Origin: Xiphydria camelus
Taxonomy: Eukaryota > Arthropoda > Insecta > Hymenoptera > Xiphydriidae
Direction: 5' to 3'
Length of the DNA stretch: 64,000 nucleotides
Assembly (NCBI GenBank): GCA_963678675.1
Contig: OY783193.1
Coordinates: 1,247,501 to 1,311,500, forward strand
Made by a program: the position numbers and the translations under genes. How positions within the stretch are numbered: the first letter of the stretch is position 1; each line of letters begins with the position of its first letter. The notes below the pieces were generated by a model. The model saw only the letters and a list, made by a program, of their open reading frames with translations, was not told the DNA's origin and ran no database searches. Below are positions 22,098 through 31,305 of this stretch, in pieces.

Positions 22098-25000
22098 CTA
22101 TACGTACTTGCTGGACAATTGCTTGGCCAGTTCCGTATACTTGAGAAACTTGGAGTGAGGACTTTCCTCGAGCGGCGAAGCTGCCGGTTGCGACGGACTT
22201 CCGTTGGTCTGTGGCGTAGGGGGTGACTTATTGCGCTGGGACGGGGGCGAGGAGGCGTTGCGACTGGGCCCGCCGGACGACGGTGGCTGCTGCGCCTGCG
22301 CGGCCGACCTGCTTATCGTCAGGGGATCGGGAATCACGCCGTCCTTCACGAAGTGCATCTTGGACAGGTGGTGCCTGTAGGCGCCCTTCGAGATGAACGG
22401 GGTATCACAGAAGGCGCACTTCATGATGGAGTCGGCGGTGACCACCGCGTCGTTGCAGGCCCAGCTGAAGGCCAGGATCGCGCCGGGTGTCGGCCCGGGA
22501 CCGGTGGGAGCACCTGAGGTATTTCCGCTGCTAGGTCCGATCGCCGTCGATGCGCTGGCGCTGGACCTCGCCGAGGTTGAGCTTCCCGAGCCGCGGGTCT
22601 CGGTCTTGTCGCAGAGCTTCTGCAGCGCCGCCAGAGGGTGACTGCTGGTCTTCCGACCCTGAGAATCGACCGCACCGGTCGCGTTGCCACCGCCGCCCGA
22701 CAAGTTGTCGAACATGGAGGAGAGTGCACCGAGACTGCTGGACGCCTTGGTGTCCGGCGTGCCTCGCGGTGTTACGGAACGATCGCTGCTCGCCGGACTG
22801 CTCGTGCTGTTCCGACAGGGACTTCGAGAGGGCAGTGGATCCGCTATACCGGCCGTTCTCGGCGTGGGAGGGTTCATGTGAGGAGAGAGATCCTCCCTGC
22901 CACCCTCGTCGGTCTCGTGACCACCTCCTCGCTGATGATTGTAAGTCTGCTCGTCGTCCTCCCTGCAGTCGTCCATGACCTCCTTCTTCACCATCACCAC
23001 CTCTCTCTGCGACTGCTGCTCCTCGTCACCGCCTCCGCTCGTCTCGTGCTCCTCTTCCCGCGGCTCTTTCTTAATGGCCGGTTGATGATCCTCGTCACCC
23101 GACTCCTCCGCGTGATGACGACTCGGCAATGCGGGTGCTTGCTTGTCGGGGGTTACGCGGCTGCGATGGTGGGACGAGTGCGTCAGCCTCTCATGGCCGA
23201 CCGACAGGTCCAGTCGACGCTCCGGTGTCATGGCGTCGGTCCGATTGCTCCCCCTCTCCGATATCGAGCTGGATTCGCTTCCACTGCGCTCCCTCCTCGC
23301 CGCCGAGGCCGCGTTGTAGTGCTGCTGCTGCTGCTGATAGGATCTCAGCAGATTCATGGTCTGCGGATCGACCAGGGGCTTCGTGTAGTCGACGCTCTCG
23401 TCTATGCCGAGCCTCTTCAGAATACTGGAACCCATCGGCGCACCCGTCTGGGCGTGATGAAGGCTCGCCGCGCCGTGTCGAACCCTCGAGTCGAAGCTCT
23501 TCTCTATGAGCTTCTCGATCGCGTTTAACACCGACGGCGAAGAGCCGGTGGTCTCGGTCGTCGTCGGGGTGGGAGTGTCCTTCCCGGGCGTCGTGGCGTC
23601 GCTGGCCGAGGAAGGCGATCGGTGATGCCTCGACGAGACGGACGAAGCGTCCTCGTTCGCGCTCTTCCTGCCGCTCTCCGTCGCCGCGGGCGCCATGTGG
23701 TTCGACATCAAGGCGTTCTTCAGGAAGTTCCTCTGGCTGAGACCCACGGCACCCGCGCCGATGCACTGGCGAATGTGATCAACGAAGATGGTGGTTTCAA
23801 TCTTCTCGCCGCACTTCTCGCAGGTGATCCTACCGGCGTGCTTGCCCAGAGCGTGACCCAATCCCACGCCGGCGTCGCCGTTCTTGAACTCGTTCTGCGC
23901 CCGTTCCAGTTCCAGCAGTTTCCTGACCGGCAGAGATTTTTTCCTCTTCTCCCGAGTCTGCCTCCTGCGACCGCCGGACTCCGTGATGGAGCGCATAATG
24001 TGCTCCTTGTAATGGGAATTCTTCACCATGTGATTGCTGAGTTCCTTGAGCGAGCTGAACGCCTGGTCGCAGACCTTGCAGGTGAGAACGGCGCTCACGT
24101 GGCTGCTGGTCGCTCCGCTTCCGGGACCGCTTCCGGCATGTCCGCCCGGCCCTCCGCTTCCGGGTGGCATGCCCGCCCCCGCGCCCGCACCCGTTCCACC
24201 GACGCCGCCACCGCCGCCGCTTTTACTCTCGTCGCTCGACTTCCACGAGATGATCTGCTCCTGCGAGATGATGTTCGTGTAGTGCTGCGTCTGCTGCATG
24301 TGCGACGTCATCTCGGCCAGCGATCGGAAGCTCTGGCCGCACCACATACACTTGAGGATCTGCCTGGTCTGCTCGGCACCCTTACCCAACCACACGTCCT
24401 GGCCGCGCACTAGTTTCCTCGGCAGTGGCATCGTCTCCTTGATCAGTAGATTCAGTTCCGACGGACTCTGCTTGCTGCTCGGCGTATTGCCACTGCTCGA
24501 AGTCTGCGACTGATGTTGGGGCTGTTGAATGGGCGGGGCGACCTGTTGCTGAGGATGCAGCGCCGACGAGGCCGGAGGTACGGGCATGTTCACGCCGCAG
24601 TGCTTCGCTTCCTTCATGTGCGTCGTCATGGCCGCCAAAGTTGGAAAGCTCTGCTTGCACCAGACGCACTTGAGCACGTCCTTGGCCTGATCGGCGCCCT
24701 TATTCAACCAGTGTGACTGCCAAGCGCTGTGCCGGCTGCTGCCGCCGCCGCCGCCGCCGCTGGAACTCGTAGCGGGACCGATACCGCCGGTGCTCGCGGT
24801 CCCCGGTCTGAAGAGTTCGTCGCCGCCCAACTTGCTCAGCTCGCTCATCTTCTCCAGCGCCTTGGTCGCCTCGCTCGGCTGGTAGGGCTTGTCCAGCGCC
24901 GCCGGCGGCTTCATCTTCCCGTTCCAGAGATGCTGATGCTGGTCCACCACGCCGGACGAGCCCTTCGGGGACAACTGCTGCTGACTAGTCGCCGCTGCCA

Positions 25001-25689
25001 CGGCCGCGGCGAAGTAGGGGAAGTGCGAGGCGACGACGGGCGAGGTCCAGGGCGACACGACCGGTCTGCCGAAGGACGCTTGATCCGGATGGCTCGTTGC
25101 AGACGATGACGTCAGTCTCGAGGACTTGCGCGGCGGCGGCAGCGGCGGCGGCGGGTCCTCGGGTCCCGGTCGCTTCCTGCTTTGGACGGAAAGATCCAGC
25201 GGGCCGTTGTTCGTCTCCGAGGAGGAGGAAGGTGTCGGCGGTTTGCTGAGGTTCAGTATGTGCTCGTCCTCCTCCTCCTCCTCCTCCTCTTCCTCCTCGG
25301 TAGACGAGGCCTTTCGGGTGCTGAAGTCGAGGACAGCGGGCAGAGGCGTCGTCGCGGTGGGCGACATCTCGCCGACACTGGTCGGCGAGACGAGCAGACC
25401 GGGAGTCGCGGCCGGCGGTGAACACGAGGAGGAGACCAGGGGCGAGACGGATCCTCGCGAGAGGGGCGAGTGACCGAGAAGAAGGCGTTGGTGGGTCTGC
25501 TGAAGGTAGGCGGCCATGACGGCCGCCGAGTGCGAGGGCAACAGCGGATGAGTCCCGAGGGGTAGAGGCACGATGCTGCTCGGACTGACGGGGCTCGCGC
25601 TGCTCCGTGCCGGGGGCGGGGGACTTCCGGGTGCCGGACCGGACGATTCCCGAGAGTCTCTCGAAGGGCAACGCGGACTCATTGGCTCC
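22098..25689 (-). CDS. tsh: Teashirt/Tiptop zinc-finger transcription factor, terminal coding exon
   Basis: This exon encodes about 1,196 residues of a nuclear Teashirt-family repressor that sets trunk and appendage identity in insects. Residues are counted from the Met at 25682. C2H2 fingers with wide Tsh-type spacing (C-x2-C-x12-H-x5-H) lie at about 339-361 (CVWCKQSFPTL), 445-467 (CMWCGQSFRSL) and 535-557 (CKVCDQAFSSL). A C-terminal finger lies at 1089-1110. A PLDLS CtBP-binding motif is at about 161-165, and a basic block followed by KSLPVRKLLE is at about 572-591. The blocks SILKRLGIDESVDY and LGALSSMFDNL are also recognisable from Drosophila Tsh. The exon starts after a TTTCAG acceptor and ends at TAG (22098-22100). 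The open frame runs upstream to an ATG at 25817, but those 43 codons are probably intron. Family assignment is very secure; the exact paralogue name (tsh versus tio) is not, because most insects have a single combined gene. Confidence 0.96.
25262..25305 (-). repeat. Trinucleotide repeat encoding a poly-Glu run in Tsh
   Basis: A CTC/CTT repeat on the plus strand reads as GAG/GAA in the gene and encodes about twelve consecutive acidic residues, just before HILNLSKPP. The near-pure codon repeat suggests the tract length can vary between individuals. Confidence 0.85.
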
Positions 25690-27259
25690 CTGAAACCATA
25701 AAGCGGAAGCTCCCTGAATCTCTCGAACGTACGAATTATCCGCGAGCCGGACGTACGTGTAATAGGCGACGCGACGAGGAGATCGAGTCGCGCCCTCGAC
25801 AGCCCGCGCCAGGCCATACATCACATGTATTTCCAGTACGATTGCGCGTAATGACCAATCGAATCTCGGAGCGAATTACCATACCACCGCGTCATCGACG
25901 CGCGTTCGTTCCAATCCGGAAAACGCGCGGTCGCCGTCTATCACGCACCGGCGAGCTCGGCTGTTCGAGAGCGAGCCGGCGAGACGCGTCGCGAGAAAAA
26001 AAAACGAAACGAAGCAAGACTCGAAACACCCGACATCAGGTATGCAAAGACTCTCGCGGCCGAGTTGAGGTCATTAATCAAGATACACGAGCGATAAATT
26101 TTCCGCAATCGATTAAACCGCGCTCGCGCGACTAAACGGCTGGTAACACTTTGACATTAATATTTCACAACCGTATAGCGCGTCGAAACAACTGCGTAAA
26201 CACCACCGCGACGATCTCCCTCCTCTCCGCCGACCCCCCCCCCCCCCCCAAAGTTAGTGACGGGTTTTTCGGAGGAGGCGAAGAGGAGTATTGAGCGCGA
26301 GAAGTCGCGCCAAACACCCGACGCCGTCGAAAGAGCAAACGAGATTTTACGTAACCGACGCGTTTACGATCTAGCGATCCTTCGCGCGACCAAGGAGAGC
26401 GCGCTTAGCGTCGACAGGTGGTTATCCGCTGAAACGAAAGAGAGACCCCGTCGGAAATCGTTCGCCATTCACAAATAGCCGCTTAAAAAAAAATCTTACT
26501 CGTCGCTCGAAAATTCACTCCCCGCGGAAAACCACAAAATTCGCGAATCAATTCGAAAAGGCGACGCACTGATCGCAGCATCCGCTCGAGTGGCCCGCAT
26601 CAGAGAGCGATCTTCTCCGCGCGCGGGCGCTGCTTTCAGGCGAGCGTAGAAGTACCTCCGTCTCTCTCCCTCTTAAAGCGACGTCATCGCGACGACGAGG
26701 ACGCCGCCGCCGCGGGAGCACGTGCCGCGCGGACCTTTCGAGCGTGCGGTGCGAGGGGATCTCGAAACGAGCCGGGGTTGCGCGCCGGCTGCAAGCTTGT
26801 CGGCGGCTCGGTTGTAACTGACTCCTGACTGAATACCGAATGCGTGCCGTGGAGATGAAAGGGGGTACCACTACGCATGCAGGGGAAGTTTTTGGGGTCG
26901 GCGGGGTGGGGAGTGGGAGGGCGGAAGAGCGCCGGGGAGGAGGGGGCAGGTCGGTGCAACACGCGCCTATCTCTATCAGTCGAGTGACGCCGCACGGGAG
27001 CCGCCGCGCTGATACCGGTGCGGCCCTTCCGACACCGGCGTTTATCGCGCGCGTCCCGTTGTGAGCGGCTCGTAATTTGTACCATTCGGGCAATAAAGCG
27101 AGCACGCACGGTAGACGCGCGTCGGTGACTTCAAAAGTTCGCGGCTGCGGGTGCTCTTAGACGCGCGAAGCCTCGCGCAGTGTTTGTCGGGATCAAACCG
27201 GGAGGCTGAAGGGATTAGGAACCACCGCGGCGTTCTTTTTTTACAACAGGATAGAGCGA

Positions 27260-27735
27260 TTCGAATCGCATGGAGAAAATTGAATAGCAACGATCACCAG
27301 CCAAAACAGTAAACAGGTGACAGCTTCGACAATATCGTGTTGAATAATTTGCAGAATAGTGATCATATCGCTATTCGAATGGTAATCGTATTTACTGAGG
27401 GGAAAAGTCTATTTGAATACGAACCTGATAGAAAAATTTATCAGAGATAAATAGGAATTTATTCACAACAAATTAAAGTCTATTTGAATTAGATAATTTG
27501 CTTTTTAATTGAGTGCGGACCTGGTAGAACATCAATTTCATTCAAGTAGACTTTTCTTCGACGTGAATAAATTCCTATTCGTCTCTGTGTGATAAATGTT
27601 TCTATCAGTTTCGTATTCAACTAAACCTTTTCCCTGGATGTGTGTGTGTCATTAGGTACTATGCTGCAGGTTATTCAACACAATATTGTCGAAGCTGTCA
27701 CTTCTTCACTATTAAATTTTCGTTGAGCGGATCAT
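27260..27735. mobile_element. Foldback element, family C copy 2, split by a MITE
   Basis: The left part (27260-27395) and right part (27636-27735) are inverted complements through GTGACAGCTTCGACAATATC and the following 30 bases. A family A MITE (27396-27635) lies between them at the centre of symmetry. This gives the relative order of insertion: foldback first, MITE second. Confidence 0.65.
27396..27635. mobile_element. MITE family A, copy 2 (inside another foldback)
   Basis: The left end is GAGGGGAAAAGTCTATTTGA and the right end is CTTTTCCCTG, with the family's internal block (TAGAAAAATTTATCAGAG) in both arms. It lies in the tsh intron and splits the foldback at 27260-27735. Confidence 0.75.
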
Positions 27736-27744
27736 AGGGCAATT

Positions 27745-27892
27745 CGGATCATAGATCTATATTTCTCTTAGATCGTGATGAAAAATGAGCATTTCGATTA
27801 TTCGCATTATTTCACTGGAGAGGAACGAAGTAGTGCGAACGATCGAAATGCTCATTTTCAACACGATTTGAGAAATACGGATCTGCGATCCG
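27745..27892. mobile_element. Palindromic foldback element in the tsh intron
   Basis: Two arms of about 50 bases are inverted complements, centred on AAAATGAGCATTTCGAT and its complement, around a spacer of about 40 bases. It follows the family C foldback closely. No open frame and no other copy seen in the window. Confidence 0.65.
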
Positions 27893-28386
27893 ATTCGCCT
27901 CCGTCTATCCTATATCGATAGGATAAATCTTTCCAATTTTTTTCAAAGCGTCAGAACACGACCGGTCGATTACCCCTTGCGGCTTATCGCGCGAGACAAT
28001 CTAGCCGCTTCGACAGTTTCAGGAAGCGACGACGGCGTCGGAACTGGCGCGATAAATCGATCGATCGCCGCGTCGATCGATAATTCGGGACGATCAGAGA
28101 TACTCGAGGTTGTCTGGTCGTGGCGGCGCGTCTACACGCGAGAGTAACGCGATAGATCCTACCGTGTATTTACGGGGTTGTCGTGCAACGGGCAATCACG
28201 AAGCAGTTAATGAAGCTTTTCTCTTGTAGATCATAAATTCAATTTGGACCAAGAATCGATGCTCCCCTAACGGCGCGACGTGCCGCAGGATTTTGTACTA
28301 CGGATTGTTAGCCAGGCGAAAAAGGAAAGGCCCACAGAGAAATGTATATAGGAAGAGCGTTATCGTGTGTCTTTTCCACTCACATA

Positions 28387-28396
28387 CACACACACA

Positions 28397-28468
<72 letters not shown>
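28387..28468. repeat. (CA)n/(CT)n compound microsatellite in the tsh intron
   Basis: A short CA run turns into about 70 bases of CT. On the tsh sense strand this is a (GA)n tract about 520 bases after the internal exon's donor. GA tracts can bind GAGA factor; whether this one does is not known. Confidence 0.98.
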
Positions 28469-28474
<6 letters not shown>

Positions 28475-28990
28475 TCCTCTCTCGGAAGGAACTTTATGAG
28501 GGACGATACGCATCTTTCCGGGCGCCTCGCTTTCCGATCTTATCCCCATCCGAGAGCTACATGGAAAATAAGGGAGACGAGACGATCACGATATAATTAT
28601 TCAACGACCTCTCGGCGACGATTCGACGCCCGCGGGCCGATTCGGCGGCGCGGCGTGTCCGCGTCCCGCGCGTGAGATATACGCGCATCGGTGTACCGAA
28701 TCGGTAACTACGCGGGTATATCTACGGATATATCCATCGGTAATCGTTACGGGGACCCGCGTATAGCCACGAACGGAGATTTTATCGTGAGAATGACCGC
28801 CGTCATCGAGGTTTGTGATTTCATTTCGTGGGCGTTACCGCTCGTGGCGCGGGTCCGTAACGGCGCCCATTAAATATTCGATTTCTATTCCAGCGTCGAT
28901 AACCGTTCAAATAAAGACAAGGAAGATCGTACGGCCTCCGTGAAAATCAGAGGAATGGGAATCGCGTGTGAGAAACTCTCTCGGTCCTAC

Positions 28991-29234
28991 CTGTCCGGCG
29001 GCCCGGTGTCTCGGAGGGTCGCGGGGTTCAGCCGCGTGGTAGCGGAAGGGGGTGGGGTGGGTGCGGAGACTTCCTCTTCGTCCTCGTCGTCGGTGGCGTC
29101 GGCATCGTCGTCCTCTTTGGCGGCAGGCGCGCAACTCCTCTCACCGGGACTGATCGGGCCGTCCTCATCGGCGCAGTCTCCCTCTTCGCCCTGGAGGTCC
29201 GTGCTCGGCCCTGTGCCTTCCACACCGTCCTCCC
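28991..29234 (-). CDS. tsh: tsh/tio internal coding exon (acidic N-terminal region)
   Basis: This 244-nt exon encodes 80 whole codons plus split codons at both ends. On the minus strand it is preceded by a pyrimidine-rich acceptor ending TTTTAG (AG at 29236-29235) and followed by a GTAGGA donor (GT at 28990-28989). Its last two bases AG join the first G of the terminal exon to make Arg, so the reading frame continues without a break into EPMSPRCPSRDS. The RCPS-x-DS stretch resembles the N-terminal RCPSHDSN of Drosophila Tsh. The peptide is strongly acidic (KEDDDADATDDEDEEEV) and then proline/serine-rich, with no recognised domain. The exon starts with two bases of a codon, so an earlier exon must supply the start. 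The open frame upstream of the acceptor includes bases of a foldback element (29351-29536) and is not credible coding sequence. Confidence 0.8.
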
Positions 29235-29350
29235 CTAAAACAGAAAATGACGCGCGTCCATCAGTATTTCGATCCTTGCTAAACCGAGGCTTTTCTTCCG
29301 TCCGAACTCTCGTCTGTTTTAATACTAGAATCATACCACGTGAGGCTAAA

Positions 29351-29536
29351 CTTACTCGCCAGGAAAGGAACTTCAATCATTATTATCTCATTATTTATGA
29401 ACTTTTGACCTGCATCGATATAAGACTTTGTTATAGATGAAAATGTGATCTTCAGAAAAGTATTATATAAACATCAGCCGAAAGCTCATAGATAATGAGA
29501 TAATAGTGATTTGAGTTTTTTTTCCTGGCGAGCAAG
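29351..29536. mobile_element. Foldback element, family F copy 1, next to a tsh exon
   Basis: The inverted arms are about 60-80 bases. The left begins CTTACTCGCCAGGAAAGGAA and the right ends with TTTTCCTGGCGAGCAAG. An inner TATTATCTCATTATYTATGA block is shared by both arms. It lies about 115 bases upstream of the internal tsh exon on the minus strand. Relatives: 29600-29750 and 52736-52883. Confidence 0.7.
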
Positions 29537-29599
29537 TTCAGTCTCTTGTGATATTACGCGGGCAGTCACAGAGAGAGTTTGACTGATTTTTCATTCAGA

Positions 29600-29750
29600 G
29601 TTCCATTCAATCCCGATTATCCCGTAATCCATGAGGTTTTTCTCGAAATTGATAGAATACTTTTTTGTGCCTTATACTTCGATCTACAAAAAAGTTCTTT
29701 TGCGATGCGTCAAAAATCCATAGACAACGAAATAATTATCAGTCAAAATG
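29600..29750. mobile_element. Foldback element, family F copy 2
   Basis: The arms pair TTCAATCCCGATTATCCCGT...ATCCATGAGG with AAAATCCATAGACAACGAAA...TAATTATCAGTCAA imperfectly. The inner GATAGAATACTTTTTTGTGC block resembles the other family F copies. Confidence 0.5.
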
Positions 29751-31002
29751 ATCGTCTTAGAGCTCACAATCGACCGATAGTTCTAGTTTTACGCGAAACA
29801 GCCTCGTATCGCACTCTCATGCGCGAGAAGAAGAGCGAGGACCAGCGGCAAAATCGTCGCGGCGCACTTCGGCCCCCGTTATTAGCGCGATTCGCAGTTT
29901 GATCTCGGTTTCATTTCCTGAAAGTCTGAAGGAGCTCAAACGCCCGGTAATTAGCGGCCCGCAGCGGCTTTCGCTAATTACTCGCCAAGAGTGACGGCGA
30001 GACGCGCCGCGGGTCTGCGCGGGAGAGGGCGCGCGCCCCGACAGGGCTAAGGAGCGCGCAGAACCGCGGAAAATGGGACTCTTCCGCCTCTTTCTTCCCT
30101 CCCGAGACCTTCGGACGCGTTCTTCGCGCGTTGGATCTTGAGTCCTCCTCGGGGGACCGGAGATAGACGAACAGAGAGAGAGAGAGATAGAGAGAGAGAG
30201 CGCGTCACTCTGATGCAGATAGGAGAGAAGCGGCGCTCCGCGCGCGCCAGAAAGTACCTACCGCGGAGGTTGAGAGGCCGGTGGGAGGGGGTCTCAGAAA
30301 TGACGGAAAGGAGCGCCGTTAAGGAGCGATGTAAAGGTGCAGACGGTACAATGCCGCTATCGGTTCATTTATCAGTCTTCGCGGAACGCCTTCCCTCCGC
30401 CTCCCCTTCGCCCCGTTCTCCCTACCGTCTTCGCGAGGCGACGCGGGACGCATTGTCGCGACGGGCGCGCGAGATCTTCCGTCATCGGCATTATGAGTTT
30501 TAATCAAATCGTTTCCATTTCCGCGCGCGCGCATCTCCGAGGTGTGGAGGGTGAGGACGCGGTCGTCGCGTGTTCTCGAGTCGGCTCGCGCTTCCGGGCG
30601 AGGGACGCTGGAAGAGAGAAAAGAGCTGTCCAGAGGTAGAGAGGGTGAGGGAATTTTTACGTAGTTGTACAAAATTAGCCGCGAAAAAGGAGCGACGCAC
30701 TTTAAGTGGTTATTATTTCGCGAATGGTGGGCGGGAGAGAAAAATTCTTCCTGCAAAAGTCGTAGAGCTATCAAAACCAAGTAATTCTCATACAAAACGT
30801 TTTCCTCTCCGAGCAACCAATCGCGAGATATTAGGAGATTGCATTGAAAGCCGCTGTTCTCCTGTAGATGGCTCCAACTACTTATGTCGTGCGCAGCGAC
30901 TAATATTTCTCGTATCACTCTGAATTATGGACATTTCTCATTGAGATTCAGTCATTAGACTGCCATTTTTGGTTAATACAAGTCGATGTCTATAACTTAT
31001 GC
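29751..31002. other. No gene recognised; possibly tsh upstream intron
   Basis: Short GA tracts (30174-30200) and GC-rich sequence. Because the internal tsh exon needs an upstream exon, this may be intronic. No start exon was found. Confidence 0.4.
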
Positions 31003-31305
31003 TAAATCTGCTCCATCGGAAACAGTATGTACTTAGAGATTAGTTTCGTCGCTTCAAAAGTAGAAACTGCGATGTTCACGACAAACAACGACCAGGTCTG
31101 ACAAAGAGGTTCGAAAATGAACAACTGCAAGCTTTATTGGAAGAGAGCCCTACTGAAATGCTCTAAGAATTGGCTCAACAGCTTGAAGTCGATACGAATC
31201 TAGAGTTTCACGACATCAACATGCCATGCGAATGATTCGAAAAGAAGGAAAGTGACTGCCACGTGAATTGATCGAAAATGCCTGTCGCACGTTTATCACA
31301 TGTTC
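31003..31305 (+). pseudogene. Mariner-family transposase fragment, decayed
   Basis: The plus strand retains pieces of the N-terminal DNA-binding part of a mariner (Tc1/mariner) transposase: FRRFKSRNCDVHDKQRPG from 31044, ELAQQLEVD around 31167-31193, and HQHAMRMIRKEGK followed by LPRELIEN after a frame change near 31200. Stops occur at 31041-31043, 31164-31166 (TAA) and 31253-31255 (TGA). The order matches the family (WFRRF, RPG linker, second helix-turn-helix, WVPHEL region). The catalytic DD34D part is not seen, and similarity fades near 31305. The copy is dead and truncated at both ends. Confidence 0.85.

Larger units (their letters stand above)
25690..28990 (-). other. tsh intron between the two recognised exons
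   Basis: The intron is bounded by GT at 28990-28989 and AG at 25691-25690 on the minus strand, with matching phase. Its 3.3 kb hold a 16-base C run (26234-26249), a foldback element split by a MITE (27260-27735), a second foldback (27745-27892) and a CA/CT microsatellite (28387-28468). No open frame with recognisable protein content is seen. An ATG at 25817 near its 3' end, with an in-frame TGA two codons upstream, could start an alternative isoform if transcription began inside the intron. Nothing else supports that. Confidence 0.75.

Noticed and set aside
22638..24413. Long plus-strand open frames (about 296 and 263 codons) across the tsh exon
   Set aside because: They are antisense shadows of the GC-rich, repeat-rich tsh coding sequence, with no recognisable domain.
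25690..25817. In-frame ATG at 25817 as the tsh start
   Set aside because: The 43 extra codons cross a good TTTCAG acceptor, and an upstream exon joins in phase, so they are more likely intron. An alternative isoform is not excluded.
29237..29376. Upstream extension of the internal tsh exon to an ATG at 29376
   Set aside because: The extension crosses a strong acceptor and its start lies in a foldback element arm.
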